Shown piece after piece: positions 26,699 through 33,546 of a stretch of 64,000 nt of DNA. How positions within the stretch are numbered: position 1 is the stretch's first letter; each line of letters begins with the position of its first letter. The DNA comes from Tenacibaculum aiptasiae (GTDB lineage Bacteria > Bacteroidota > Bacteroidia > Flavobacteriales > Flavobacteriaceae): positions 177,894 through 241,893 of the forward strand of contig NZ_WAAU01000028.1 of assembly GCF_008806755.1 (NCBI RefSeq). Direction: 5' to 3'. The notes under the pieces were generated by a model that was not told the DNA's origin, made no database searches, and saw only the letters and a list, made by a program, of their open reading frames with translations. The translations under genes were made by a program, and so were the position numbers.

Positions 26699-27432
26699 TA
26701 GTTCTTGTTATTTAATTTATTTTCAAGAGTTATGGCTCTTTTAAAAAGAATATTGTTTTCTAAGTGAATATGTTTATGTAAGTCTTCTTCAAAGTCTTTT
26801 AGTAAGGAAAAAGCGATTTTATATGTATTGCATGCGTCGCTGGGAATTTTGTAGTTATTTGTTAATTCTGAAATTTTTCTAAATCGCTCACCTTCATTAT
26901 CATGGTCACTATGCATAGCCTCAATAGGGTTTGATACGGAGCTAAAGGGAGGAGTGTTTAGATGTTCGTTGTTTTTATAAGAATTTGCTATTTTTTTTAT
27001 GTAAGGAAAAAGAATTAATTCTTCTTTTTTCATGTGAATAGTTAAGTCATCGAGGGCTTCTTTAAAAAGTAAGGCTACTTCATGAAGTTCAGGATGATTT
27101 TTACCATGAACAGAACTAATCTTATTTAGATAGGCTAGTATTTCAGGACCTTTTCTCTCTATGTAAGTATGGTGATTTTGATATATATAATCACTCAAGA
27201 AGTCTAGTTCCCAGTTTTGAAAATTTTCATGATTAGCATTTATATTTTTCTCATTGTCATTTTTAATTTTAGAAATTAATATTGATAAATCAATTTGTTT
27301 TTTTTCAGATACTTCTTGTAAACTTCTGTTACCGTTGCAGCAAAAATCAATACCATAAAGCTTGAAAGTTTCTGCTGTTTTGTAGTTTTCAGATACTATA
27401 TCTGAAACTAGCGTATTAGGATTTATATTCAT
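26698..27432 (-). CDS. ric: RIC/ScdA/YtfE-type di-iron protein, Fe-S cluster repair
   Basis: The protein has 244 residues. The N-terminal ScdA_N domain carries TFKLYGIDFCCNGNRSLQEV with the conserved Cys pair. A hemerythrin-like four-helix bundle follows at about 80-240, with spaced His and Glu residues (YIYQNHHTYI, HPELHEVALLF, IHMKKEELILFPYI, MHSDHDNEGERF, HKHIHLENNILF) as di-iron ligands. Members repair Fe-S clusters damaged by NO and are induced by nitrosative stress. The stop overlaps the qNOR start by one base, and the start lies 17 nt inside the upstream membrane-protein gene. Length and motifs fit the full-length family. Confidence 0.95.
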   Translation of the reverse strand: MNINPNTLVSDIVSENYKTAETFKLYGIDFCCNGNRSLQEVSEKKQIDLSILISKIKNDNEKNINANHENFQNWELDFLSDYIYQNHHTYIERKGPEILAYLNKISSVHGKNHPELHEVALLFKEALDDLTIHMKKEELILFPYIKKIANSYKNNEHLNTPPFSSVSNPIEAMHSDHDNEGERFRKISELTNNYKIPSDACNTYKIAFSLLKDFEEDLHKHIHLENNILFKRAITLENKLNNKN

Positions 27433-27862
27433 TGTTATATGTTATTTGTATACCTATTAAAATGAGTGTTATTATTTTTAGTAGTTCTAATAAGACATAG
27501 ACTAAGTGGTCGTAATTTTTATCTACTGAAATGCCTTGTATAATTTGTATAGCTCTTGAATCTAAAACTGGTAAGAGGTAAATGCTTTGTATTAGTAAGA
27601 TGAAATAGGGAGGTAGTAGTTTTCTTAGCAAGTTGAAGTTCTTGCTAATTAATATTGAAATAAGAATTATAAAAGCTAAACTTATTTCTACTGTGTTTAA
27701 GGCTTTAAAAACTAAACGTCCAATAGATAGTCCAATTTCAGCAGTTACTCCCTCAGCTTTAAATTTTAACCATGCTTCCATAAAACTTATAGAAGCTATA
27801 AAGCCAATCCAAATAAAGATGCAAGCAATTTGTATAGTTGTTATTTTTTTTAGGTTAGTCAT
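27416..27862 (-). CDS. Uncharacterised four-helix membrane protein in the NO operon
   Basis: The protein has 148 residues with four predicted membrane helices at about 8-26, 55-72, 82-98 and 122-140. The first loop is FMEAWLKFKAEGVTAEIGLS, and helix-flanking ...FKALNTVEIS... is conserved-looking. No heme-binding His pair is evident; one Glu and one His lie near the third and fourth helices. I do not recognise a named domain. It is the first gene of the NO-responsive operon and overlaps the RIC gene by 17 nt, so it is probably made with RIC and qNOR. A role in NO handling or electron delivery is inference. Confidence 0.8.
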   Translation of the reverse strand: MTNLKKITTIQIACIFIWIGFIASISFMEAWLKFKAEGVTAEIGLSIGRLVFKALNTVEISLAFIILISILISKNFNLLRKLLPPYFILLIQSIYLLPVLDSRAIQIIQGISVDKNYDHLVYVLLELLKIITLILIGIQITYNNEYKS

Positions 27863-27870
27863 TTTATAGC

Positions 27871-27884
27871 GGATATTTTTGTCC
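27871..27884. promoter_or_regulatory. Putative Rrf2 operator, proximal (NO operon)
   Basis: GGATA-TTTT-TGTCC is an imperfect dyad with a 4-nt spacer, lying 9-22 nt before the first gene of the NO operon. It shares the GGAYA-N4-TRTCC pattern with the sites at 27934-27957 and 28468-28481. A repressor bound here would block the start of transcription or elongation. Confidence 0.55.
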
Positions 27885-27933
27885 TTTTTTATTTTGAAGA
27901 GTTAAACTTTTCTATTCTTAATTATGTGTTTTT

Positions 27934-27957
27934 ATAAAGGATATTTTTATCCTTTAT
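27934..27957. promoter_or_regulatory. Putative Rrf2 operator, distal (perfect palindrome)
   Basis: The arms ATAAAGGATA and TATCCTTTAT around TTTT make a perfect 24-bp palindrome. It lies 72-95 nt upstream of the NO operon and about 32 nt beyond the end of the Rrf2 gene, so it sits where the operon promoter should be. It is the strongest of three related sites. Confidence 0.65.
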
Positions 27958-27964
27958 GTTTTTA

Positions 27965-27985
27965 AAAAAAGGAACAGCCTTTTTT
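27965..27985 (-). terminator. Intrinsic terminator of the Rrf2 gene
   Basis: AAAAAAGG and CCTTTTTT form an 8-bp stem around AACAG, directly after the Rrf2 stop. On the minus strand it reads GGCTGTTCC and then a run of T. It separates the repressor gene from the NO operon. Confidence 0.6.
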
Positions 27986-27988
27986 AGT

Positions 27989-28429
27989 TTATCTTTTTAA
28001 TTGTAGAATTTTATTTTCACCAGTTTCTGATTTGATTAAATCATATATAGTTGTTGTTTCTAGCATTGTTTTTAAATCTCTTCTAATATCAATAAATTTA
28101 TGATGAATAGGGCATGGGTTTTTTGCATTACATTCTCTTAAGCCTAAACCGCATCCAGTATAAATTTCATTACCATCAATAACTTTTACAATTTCGCTAA
28201 GTTTAATAGTTTGAGATTTACTTTCAGATATTAAAAAACCACCATAAGGGCCTTTAATAGAGTTTACAATGTTGTTTTTTGTTAGTTTTTGCAAAATCTT
28301 AGCTGTGAAAGCTTCTGGCGAATTTGTAGCCTTAGCAATCTCCTTAACGCCAGTTTTATTACCGTTAAAGCTTTGCTTGGCAATATATAATATTGCTCTC
28401 ATGGCATATTCGCAAGATTTTGAAAACAT
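27989..28429 (-). CDS. Rrf2-family Fe-S repressor (NsrR-like)
   Basis: The protein has 146 residues. The N-terminal winged helix-turn-helix (KSCEYAMRAILYIAKQS onward; recognition region SPEAFTAKILQKLTKNNIVN) is Rrf2-typical. The C-terminal loop GCGLGLRECNAKNPCPIHHK has the three cysteines that hold a Fe-S cluster in NsrR, IscR and related proteins. Upstream of the NO operon and of its own start are sites of one pattern, so it is best read as the NO-sensing repressor of the qNOR-RIC operon and of itself. The three-Cys spacing and context favour NsrR over IscR; no isc genes are adjacent. Confidence 0.92.
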   Translation of the reverse strand: MFSKSCEYAMRAILYIAKQSFNGNKTGVKEIAKATNSPEAFTAKILQKLTKNNIVNSIKGPYGGFLISESKSQTIKLSEIVKVIDGNEIYTGCGLGLRECNAKNPCPIHHKFIDIRRDLKTMLETTTIYDLIKSETGENKILQLKR

Positions 28430-28443
28430 ATAAAATATTTTTA

Positions 28444-28481
28444 CAAAGGTAGTGTAATTTTTATAACGGACACAAATATCT
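28444..28481 (-). promoter_or_regulatory. Rrf2 promoter with overlapping operator
   Basis: On the minus strand the -7 box TACCTTTG (28444-28451) lies 15 nt before the Rrf2 ATG. TTTG about 21 nt further upstream acts as -33 and lies inside the dyad GGACA-CAAA-TATCT (28468-28481). The dyad matches the two operator-like sites of the NO operon, so bound Rrf2 protein would mask its own -33 region. Confidence 0.6.
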
Positions 28482-28513
28482 TTTATAAAATATTTTGAAA
28501 CACAAAGGAAACT

Positions 28514-29566
28514 TTAATTTGTTGTTTCAGTTTTACATATGTGGGTTTTAGTGTATAGCAAAACCAATGATAAAGAAAGAACAAAATAAGATAGAGCTAT
28601 TTTCCAGTTGAAAAATAAATAAAGAATCCAACTTTGTAATGCATAAAAAGTAGGAAACAAAATTGTGTTAATACTAAAACGAAAAGTGTCGATAAATTCA
28701 ATTTCAGTAACTTTTTTGTCTATCTTTTTCCATAGATAATATGGAATTATACTATTTAAAATCACTAAATAATATAAATGATTAAAAGTGTTTTTAGAAG
28801 ATTGTTTTAGAGGTGGTAAATTCCCGTTTTTTATTATTTTATTAATCTCTTTTACTTGAGTAAAATCAACTTGAGCATTATTTAGCTTTTCTAGAGTAGA
28901 TTCATAGTTTTCATCATCTTTAATATGAACTACTAAGTTTTCTAATTGTGAGCTCACTTTTTCTTTTAAAACTTTAGCTGAGGCATTTAGATTGTCTTCT
29001 TTGTAAAAATCGTTAGATACAATAGGTTCACCAAAGTTTACAGCTACTTTTGAAGGGTATTGAGAAGAATTCTGATAAGTAATACCTACAGGGATAATAT
29101 AAATTTTTGTATCTGGGTAATTATTTAGAGTACCAAATATTATTCTGGTAAAGCCTTTGCTAAGTGGTCTGACAGTTCTTTTTCTATTATGACTTCCTTC
29201 AGGAAAAATAAGTAATGCTTTATTGTTCTTTAAAAGCTGTTGGCATTGATTAAAGATTGCTTCATTTTTAGAAAGCTGTTTTATACCATCTCTAATGCGA
29301 TAAATAGGCATCATACCTAATAAATTAAAAAAGTTAGAAACAGATTTACTTGTAAAAACACCAGCTTGTACTAAAAAATGTGTTTTTCTCTTAATATGAG
29401 TTGCTATAATTAAAGGGTCAATTAAACCGTTTGGGTGATTAGAAGCTAATAAAATAGCACCATCTTTAGGGATGTTTTTATTTCCAGTAACTTTTATTTT
29501 ATTTGAATAAAAAAACAAACCAGTTTTGATTAGTACTTTAAAAAAATAGTAAACTAAGTATCTCAT
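28514..29566 (-). CDS. 1-acyl-glycerol-3-phosphate acyltransferase-like protein (PlsC superfamily)
   Basis: The protein has 350 residues. The PlsC acyltransferase domain occupies about 20-230. The catalytic motif is in SNHPNGLIDPLIIATH (NHxxxxD variant) near residue 42, and the second motif LLIFPEGSHNRKR (FPEG) lies near 117. Two hydrophobic segments near the C-terminus (about 285-345) anchor it. It should transfer acyl chains to lysophospholipid or a related acceptor in the membrane. The C-terminal membrane extension is longer than in PlsC itself and typical of the Bacteroidota variant. It lies 3 nt downstream of the SBF transporter gene. Confidence 0.88.
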   Translation of the reverse strand: MRYLVYYFFKVLIKTGLFFYSNKIKVTGNKNIPKDGAILLASNHPNGLIDPLIIATHIKRKTHFLVQAGVFTSKSVSNFFNLLGMMPIYRIRDGIKQLSKNEAIFNQCQQLLKNNKALLIFPEGSHNRKRTVRPLSKGFTRIIFGTLNNYPDTKIYIIPVGITYQNSSQYPSKVAVNFGEPIVSNDFYKEDNLNASAKVLKEKVSSQLENLVVHIKDDENYESTLEKLNNAQVDFTQVKEINKIIKNGNLPPLKQSSKNTFNHLYYLVILNSIIPYYLWKKIDKKVTEIEFIDTFRFSINTILFPTFYALQSWILYLFFNWKIALSYFVLSLSLVLLYTKTHICKTETTN

Positions 29567-29569
29567 TAA

Positions 29570-30484
29570 TTATAGTTTTTTTCTACCCCAATAAGTTGCT
29601 AAAGCCATTCCCGAAAAAATATCCCATACACCCCAAAAAGCAGCTAATAGTGCCATACCACCAAGACCATCGAAGAAGCTAAATACTAAGAGAAGTCCCA
29701 ATCCACTATTTTGAATACCAGTTTCCATAGAAATTGTTTTCGTGTCTTTATGATTAAGTTTGAATGATTTTGCCGTTACATAACCAATAATAAATGCAAA
29801 TACATTATGAAAAATTACTAAAAATAATACTAAATGAATATAGTTTTTAAATATATCAGCATTATCATAAAGAGCAATTACGATTAAAAGTAAAAAGAAA
29901 ACTACAGAAAAAGGGCGAAGTATTTTATTGATTTTTGTAGCCATTTCTGAATGAAAATGATTGACTAACATTCCTAAAATTATTGGGATTCCTAATATTA
30001 ATAATACAAGTTTAAATAATTCAAAAGGATTTAAAGAAACACTTTTTAAAATAGCATTAGTAGGCTCATATAAGCTTCCCCATATTTGTAAGTTTAAAGG
30101 GGTCATAATTAAACATAGTAAAGTAGCAAAGGCAGTTAAACTAACAGATAAAGCAGTGTTTCCTTTTGCCATTTTACTAAAAAAGTTTGAGACATTTCCT
30201 CCAGGACAAGCAGCAACAAGCATCATACCAAGTGCAAAACTAGGATATGGTTTGATTAGGTAAATAGCTACAAAAGTTAGAAATGGAAGTAAAATAAACT
30301 GAGATAATAATCCAACTAAAACAATTTTAGGATTCTTTAATAATCTTTTAAAATCAGCAATTTTAATATCTAAAGCAATACCAAACATGATAATAGCTAA
30401 TGCGATGTTTAACATCCATAAAGCATCAGTGTCAAAATTTATTTTAATACTGTCTATTTGAAAATCATTAGTTTTTAAAGGCAT
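29570..30484 (-). CDS. Bile acid:sodium symporter (SBF) family transporter
   Basis: The protein has 304 residues with about nine membrane helices. The core motifs are MLVAACPGGNVSNFFSKMAKGN near residue 92 (the conserved PGG-N-SN crossover) and METGIQNSGLGLLL near 249, the second discontinuous helix with E and QN. It is probably a sodium-coupled carrier of an organic acid or sterol-like anion; the substrate is not predictable. It overlaps the DUF4159 gene by 17 nt at its start. Confidence 0.92.
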   Translation of the reverse strand: MPLKTNDFQIDSIKINFDTDALWMLNIALAIIMFGIALDIKIADFKRLLKNPKIVLVGLLSQFILLPFLTFVAIYLIKPYPSFALGMMLVAACPGGNVSNFFSKMAKGNTALSVSLTAFATLLCLIMTPLNLQIWGSLYEPTNAILKSVSLNPFELFKLVLLILGIPIILGMLVNHFHSEMATKINKILRPFSVVFFLLLIVIALYDNADIFKNYIHLVLFLVIFHNVFAFIIGYVTAKSFKLNHKDTKTISMETGIQNSGLGLLLVFSFFDGLGGMALLAAFWGVWDIFSGMALATYWGRKKL

Positions 30485-31109
30485 ATTCTATAATGTTTGA
30501 ACCCATTTTTAAGGCTTTTTCGCGCATTTCTTTAGGATTATTATGAACAGATGCATCTTCCCATCCATCACTTAAGTCACTTTCATAATCGTAAAATATA
30601 ATTAAACGTCCTTTGTAAAAAAGACCAAAGCCTTGAGGTGGTTTTTTATCGTGTTCATGGATTTTAGGCAATCCATTAGGAAAAGAAAATGTTTGGTGAT
30701 AAATAGGATGTTTATTAGGTATTTCTTGAAGTTTTAAAGAAGGAAATACTTTTTTAAGCTCTCTTCTAATGTATTTATTTAACCCATAATTATCTGAAAT
30801 ATGTAAAAAACCTCCAGAAATTAAATAGTTTTTAAGGTTTTCAGCATCTTCATTGGAGAAAAAAACATTACCATGTCCAGTTAAAAATATAATTGGATAA
30901 TTATTTACTGTTTCATCATTTAAGCTTACCGTTTGTATGTTTTTATCAATTAGGGTTTTGGTGTGAAGGTTAGAATATTCAATAAGATTAGGTAATGCAG
31001 TTGGATTTGCATACCAGTCACCACCTCCTTGATATTTTAAAACAGCTATTTGTTGAGAAAAAACGATAAAGGGGTTTATTAAAAATAGAATAGCTAAAGC
31101 CTTTTTCAT
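30468..31109 (-). CDS. DUF4159 secreted protein
   Basis: The protein has 213 residues from an ATG giving a clear signal peptide (MKKALAILFLINPFIVFSQ). An upstream ATG at 31149-31151 would add 14 residues before the signal peptide and is less likely. Core segments are AVLKYQGGGDWYANPTALPN, IIFLTGHGNVFFSNEDAENL and FLHISDNYGLNKYIRRELKK. These are the DUF4159 hallmarks, a glutamine-amidotransferase-like fold without a clear catalytic triad. Function unknown. It overlaps the SBF gene by 17 nt and is probably co-transcribed with SBF and PlsC-like genes. Confidence 0.88.
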   Translation of the reverse strand: MKKALAILFLINPFIVFSQQIAVLKYQGGGDWYANPTALPNLIEYSNLHTKTLIDKNIQTVSLNDETVNNYPIIFLTGHGNVFFSNEDAENLKNYLISGGFLHISDNYGLNKYIRRELKKVFPSLKLQEIPNKHPIYHQTFSFPNGLPKIHEHDKKPPQGFGLFYKGRLIIFYDYESDLSDGWEDASVHNNPKEMREKALKMGSNIIEYAFKN

Positions 31110-31149
31110 TGTGTATATTATGTAATGAAGAGCAATATAATAAAACAAC

Positions 31150-31255
31150 AATAAAAAACACCAATATGACTATTGGTGTTTTCTTTTTCCCCTTATAGAA
31201 GTTATTTTATAAATTAAAAATCCCCTTATTATTTTCAATAATTACATAACTTCAT
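31150..31255 (-). ncRNA. Predicted small RNA, left copy of a tandem cassette (about 105 nt)
   Basis: On the minus strand a TATATTTG box (plus coordinates 31260-31267) precedes a stretch without any ORF longer than a few codons. It ends in a strong intrinsic terminator at 31155-31182. The predicted transcript contains two ATAAGGGGA segments that would be single-stranded. It has a diverged tandem relative at 31383-31534. Existence as RNA is inferred from signals only. Confidence 0.4.
31155..31182. terminator. Intrinsic terminator hairpin A1
   Basis: AAACACCAATA and TATTGGTGTTT, extended by one A-T pair, surround loop TGAC. T-runs follow on both strands (TTTTTTATTG on minus, TTTTCTTTTT on plus). 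It is the exact inverted copy, loop included, of hairpin A2 at 31391-31414 over their central part. Confidence 0.8.
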
Positions 31256-31288
31256 GTACCAAATATATAATAGGGTAAAAATAGATGA

Positions 31289-31321
31289 GTTCTAAATCGT
31301 CCAAATTGGACGATTTAGAAC
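31289..31321. repeat. 33-bp perfect palindrome B1
   Basis: There are two 16-nt arms (GTTCTAAATCGTCCAA and its reverse complement) around one A. On the plus strand it is followed by CC and seven T, so it could also terminate plus-strand transcription. The centre is 38 bp from the first T of the -7 box of the left cassette, the same distance as in the right cassette. Confidence 0.9.
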
Positions 31322-31382
31322 CCTTTTTTTATAAAAAGTGAAATGTTTTATTCTGGTGATATATTATACCTAGGAATAACAA

Positions 31383-31534
31383 AAAATAAAAACACCAATA
31401 GTCATATTGGTGCTTTTAGGACAAACCTTTTCTTTTTCATTATCGAGTTAGTTACTCAATAAATATTTTAAAGAAAATTAAATTCAAAATAGAAAACCCC
31501 TTCACAATTTTCAATTTGGATTTCAAATTTCTCG
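31383..31534 (-). ncRNA. Predicted small RNA, right copy of the tandem cassette (about 150 nt)
   Basis: The minus-strand -7 box TATATTTG is at 31539-31546 and terminator A2 at 31391-31414, with a T-rich tail. The body contains one GTGAAGGGGTT segment in place of the two ATAAGGGGA segments of the left copy. No convincing small ORF was found. RNA production is inferred from the promoter and terminator. Confidence 0.4.
31391..31414 (-). terminator. Intrinsic terminator hairpin A2
   Basis: CACCAATA (31393-31400) and TATTGGTG (31405-31412) surround loop GTCA. On the minus strand it is followed by TTTTTATTTTTT. It is the reverse complement of hairpin A1, which is why A1 and A2 look identical when each is read in opposite directions. 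Confidence 0.75.
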
Positions 31535-31563
31535 TTTACAAATATAAAGGCTATTAAGAATTT

Positions 31564-31604
31564 AAGGGTTCGAAAACATCCAAATTGGATGTTTTCGAAC
31601 CCTT
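31564..31604. repeat. 41-bp perfect palindrome B2
   Basis: The core arm GTTCGAAAACATCCAA and its reverse complement surround one A, and AAGG/CCTT extends the pairing outward. It differs from B1 at three arm positions, each compensated on the other arm. It starts 22 nt after the stop of the AraC-type gene at 31626 and has a seven-T run on its plus-strand right side. Confidence 0.9.
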
Positions 31605-31625
31605 TTTTTATAAAAAGTAACAAAT

Positions 31626-32792
31626 TTAATTGACTGCTACTGTGATGTTTTTGAATTCAACAGGTGTATACCCAGTGTGTTTTTTGAAAACAGTATAAAA
31701 AGTAGATTTTGAGTTAAATCCAGATTCTAACCCAATAGAAGTAATGGTATAATTAGAATAGTCTGAGTCGAGTAAAAGACTTTTAGCTTGTTCTATTCTC
31801 ATTTCATTTAGGTAATCAGTAAATGATTTACCAGCAATATTATTAATGATCAGAGAAAGTGTGCTTGACCCTAATTCTGTGTCTAATGATAAATTTTGTA
31901 AAGTATATTTAGGTAATAAATACTTTTTACTCTTTTTTATAAAATCATCTATTTTCAAAAATTGTTCTTTATGTTTTTCAGAAGAGGTGTCTTCTGTCGT
32001 ATTTAAATTAATCGCATTAACATCAATATTACCATTCAATTCAATAGATAAAGACTCTCTAATATGTTTACGTTCTTTTAGTATTCGAATTTGTCTTAGA
32101 CCTTGATACCCTAGCCAGTATATAAGGATAGTTGTGTAAATTCTTAATGGGTAATATGAAAATAAAAAACCTGAAAAATTCATTTTAACTTTTATAATCA
32201 AAGCTAAAATCCACAATGAGTATCCAACAGTAGTCAATTTAAAGAAAGTGTGTATCCATTTTAAATTATCAAATGATAATATTTTAGGGAAAAGTTTTTC
32301 TTTTTTATATAAGATATAGAAAGAGTATATGAAAATGCTTAGTGATACTACTAAACTAAAAATTTCTTCAAAAGAAGTATATCGTTCGTATAAATAATCT
32401 AAATCATTTTGAGTAAATGTGCTATTACTGTAATTAAATACAAAACTTACTTGAGCTACAACGATTATTAAAAATAAAGGAATTATAACTTTTAGTAGTT
32501 TATAAGACTTATCTGCTAAATTCAAATAATTGACTAAAAACATATAAAGAAAGGGCATGGCTAAAAAGTGCCAGGGTATTTGAATATAGTCTAAAGCAAA
32601 CCTATGTTGAAATAAATTCTTTTCTAAAGCCCAAGACTGGAAGTTGTTTAAAGAAATAGCTAGTATTAATAAATTTAAATATAGCATACTTTTTTCTCTT
32701 CCATTTTTAGAGCAAAAAAGAATTATACTAAAGGCAAAACCATGTAATGCACTAATAAGTAAGAAAAAATTGAAAAAGTCAGCAGTATTCAA
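31626..32792 (-). CDS. Membrane-bound AraC-family regulator
   Basis: The protein has 388 residues. About seven membrane helices occupy residues 5-240, and a linker leads to a cytosolic AraC-type DNA-binding domain at about 275-385. The domain contains both HTH units (LGSSTLSLIINNIAGKSFTD and ITSIGLESGFNSKSTFYTVF, ending HTGYTPVEFK). Membrane-anchored AraC proteins of this layout are common in flavobacteria and presumably sense an envelope or extracellular signal. It is followed by the tandem palindrome cassettes at 31.15-31.60 kb, which might be its targets. The upstream gap of 43 nt to RsmE contains no obvious promoter. Confidence 0.88.
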   Translation of the reverse strand: MNTADFFNFFLLISALHGFAFSIILFCSKNGREKSMLYLNLLILAISLNNFQSWALEKNLFQHRFALDYIQIPWHFLAMPFLYMFLVNYLNLADKSYKLLKVIIPLFLIIVVAQVSFVFNYSNSTFTQNDLDYLYERYTSFEEIFSLVVSLSIFIYSFYILYKKEKLFPKILSFDNLKWIHTFFKLTTVGYSLWILALIIKVKMNFSGFLFSYYPLRIYTTILIYWLGYQGLRQIRILKERKHIRESLSIELNGNIDVNAINLNTTEDTSSEKHKEQFLKIDDFIKKSKKYLLPKYTLQNLSLDTELGSSTLSLIINNIAGKSFTDYLNEMRIEQAKSLLLDSDYSNYTITSIGLESGFNSKSTFYTVFKKHTGYTPVEFKNITVAVN

Positions 32793-32835
32793 TAGTTGTA
32801 TATTTATTTAGAACTTTAAATATACAAAAAATGAC

Positions 32836-33546
32836 TTATTGATGAATAAAGGCAATATTTTGTACTACGCTTAAACCAGCGGTTTCTGTTCTTAATCTAT
32901 TTTCTCCTAAAGAAATAGGGGTGAAGTTTTTATGTAAACAACTATCAATTTCTTTTGTAGAAAAATCACCTTCAGGTCCAATTAGAATAGTATACTTTGA
33001 ATTTGGTTTAACAATGTTTTTTAAAAATACTTTTTCTGTATTTTCTTCACAATGCGCAATAAAGGTTTGTTCAGAAAAATCGCTCTTAATAAACTCAGAA
33101 AGTTTTATAGGTGAATTAAGTTTTGGGAGTGTAAATTGAAGCGATTGCTTCATAGCAGATTGAATTATTTTAGATAACCGTTCTGTTTTAACTACTTTTC
33201 GTTCAGAATTATCACAAATTATAGGAGTAATTTCATCAATACCTATTTCTGTAGCCTTTTCTAAAAACCATTCTAAACGATCGTTATTTTTTGTTGGTGC
33301 AATAGCTACATGTAAATAGTACTTTCTGTGATTAATTTTTTCTTCTTTTTTTATAATGGTAGCCAAACACTTTTTATCGTTTGGAATTACTATTTCAGCA
33401 AAGAATAAATAACCATTACCGTTGGTAATATGTAAAATATCTCCTTCTTTTTTTCTTAAAACGCGAACAATATGCCTACTTTCTTCTTTTTCGAAAGTAA
33501 TTTCTTTAGTCTCGGGAGTAATATTAGGGTTAAAAAATAGCTGCAT
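32836..33546 (-). CDS. rsmE: 16S rRNA (uracil-1498-N3)-methyltransferase RsmE
   Basis: The protein has 236 residues, the usual length. An N-terminal PUA-like domain (EESRHIVRVLRKKEGDILHI) is followed by a SPOUT methyltransferase domain with the knotted C-terminal segments ILIGPEGDFSTKEID and LGENRLRTETAGLSVV. These are diagnostic of RsmE, which methylates U1498 of 16S rRNA using SAM. Its ATG overlaps the stop of the upstream GNAT-like gene by one base (TAATG), so the two genes are translationally coupled. Confidence 0.96.
   Translation of the reverse strand: MQLFFNPNITPETKEITFEKEESRHIVRVLRKKEGDILHITNGNGYLFFAEIVIPNDKKCLATIIKKEEKINHRKYYLHVAIAPTKNNDRLEWFLEKATEIGIDEITPIICDNSERKVVKTERLSKIIQSAMKQSLQFTLPKLNSPIKLSEFIKSDFSEQTFIAHCEENTEKVFLKNIVKPNSKYTILIGPEGDFSTKEIDSCLHKNFTPISLGENRLRTETAGLSVVQNIAFIHQ

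Noticed and set aside
31289..31604. CRISPR array or MITE made of the two palindromes
   Set aside because: There are only two copies, with body sequence that is itself homologous and not spacer-like. No target-site duplication or terminal repeat flanks the block.
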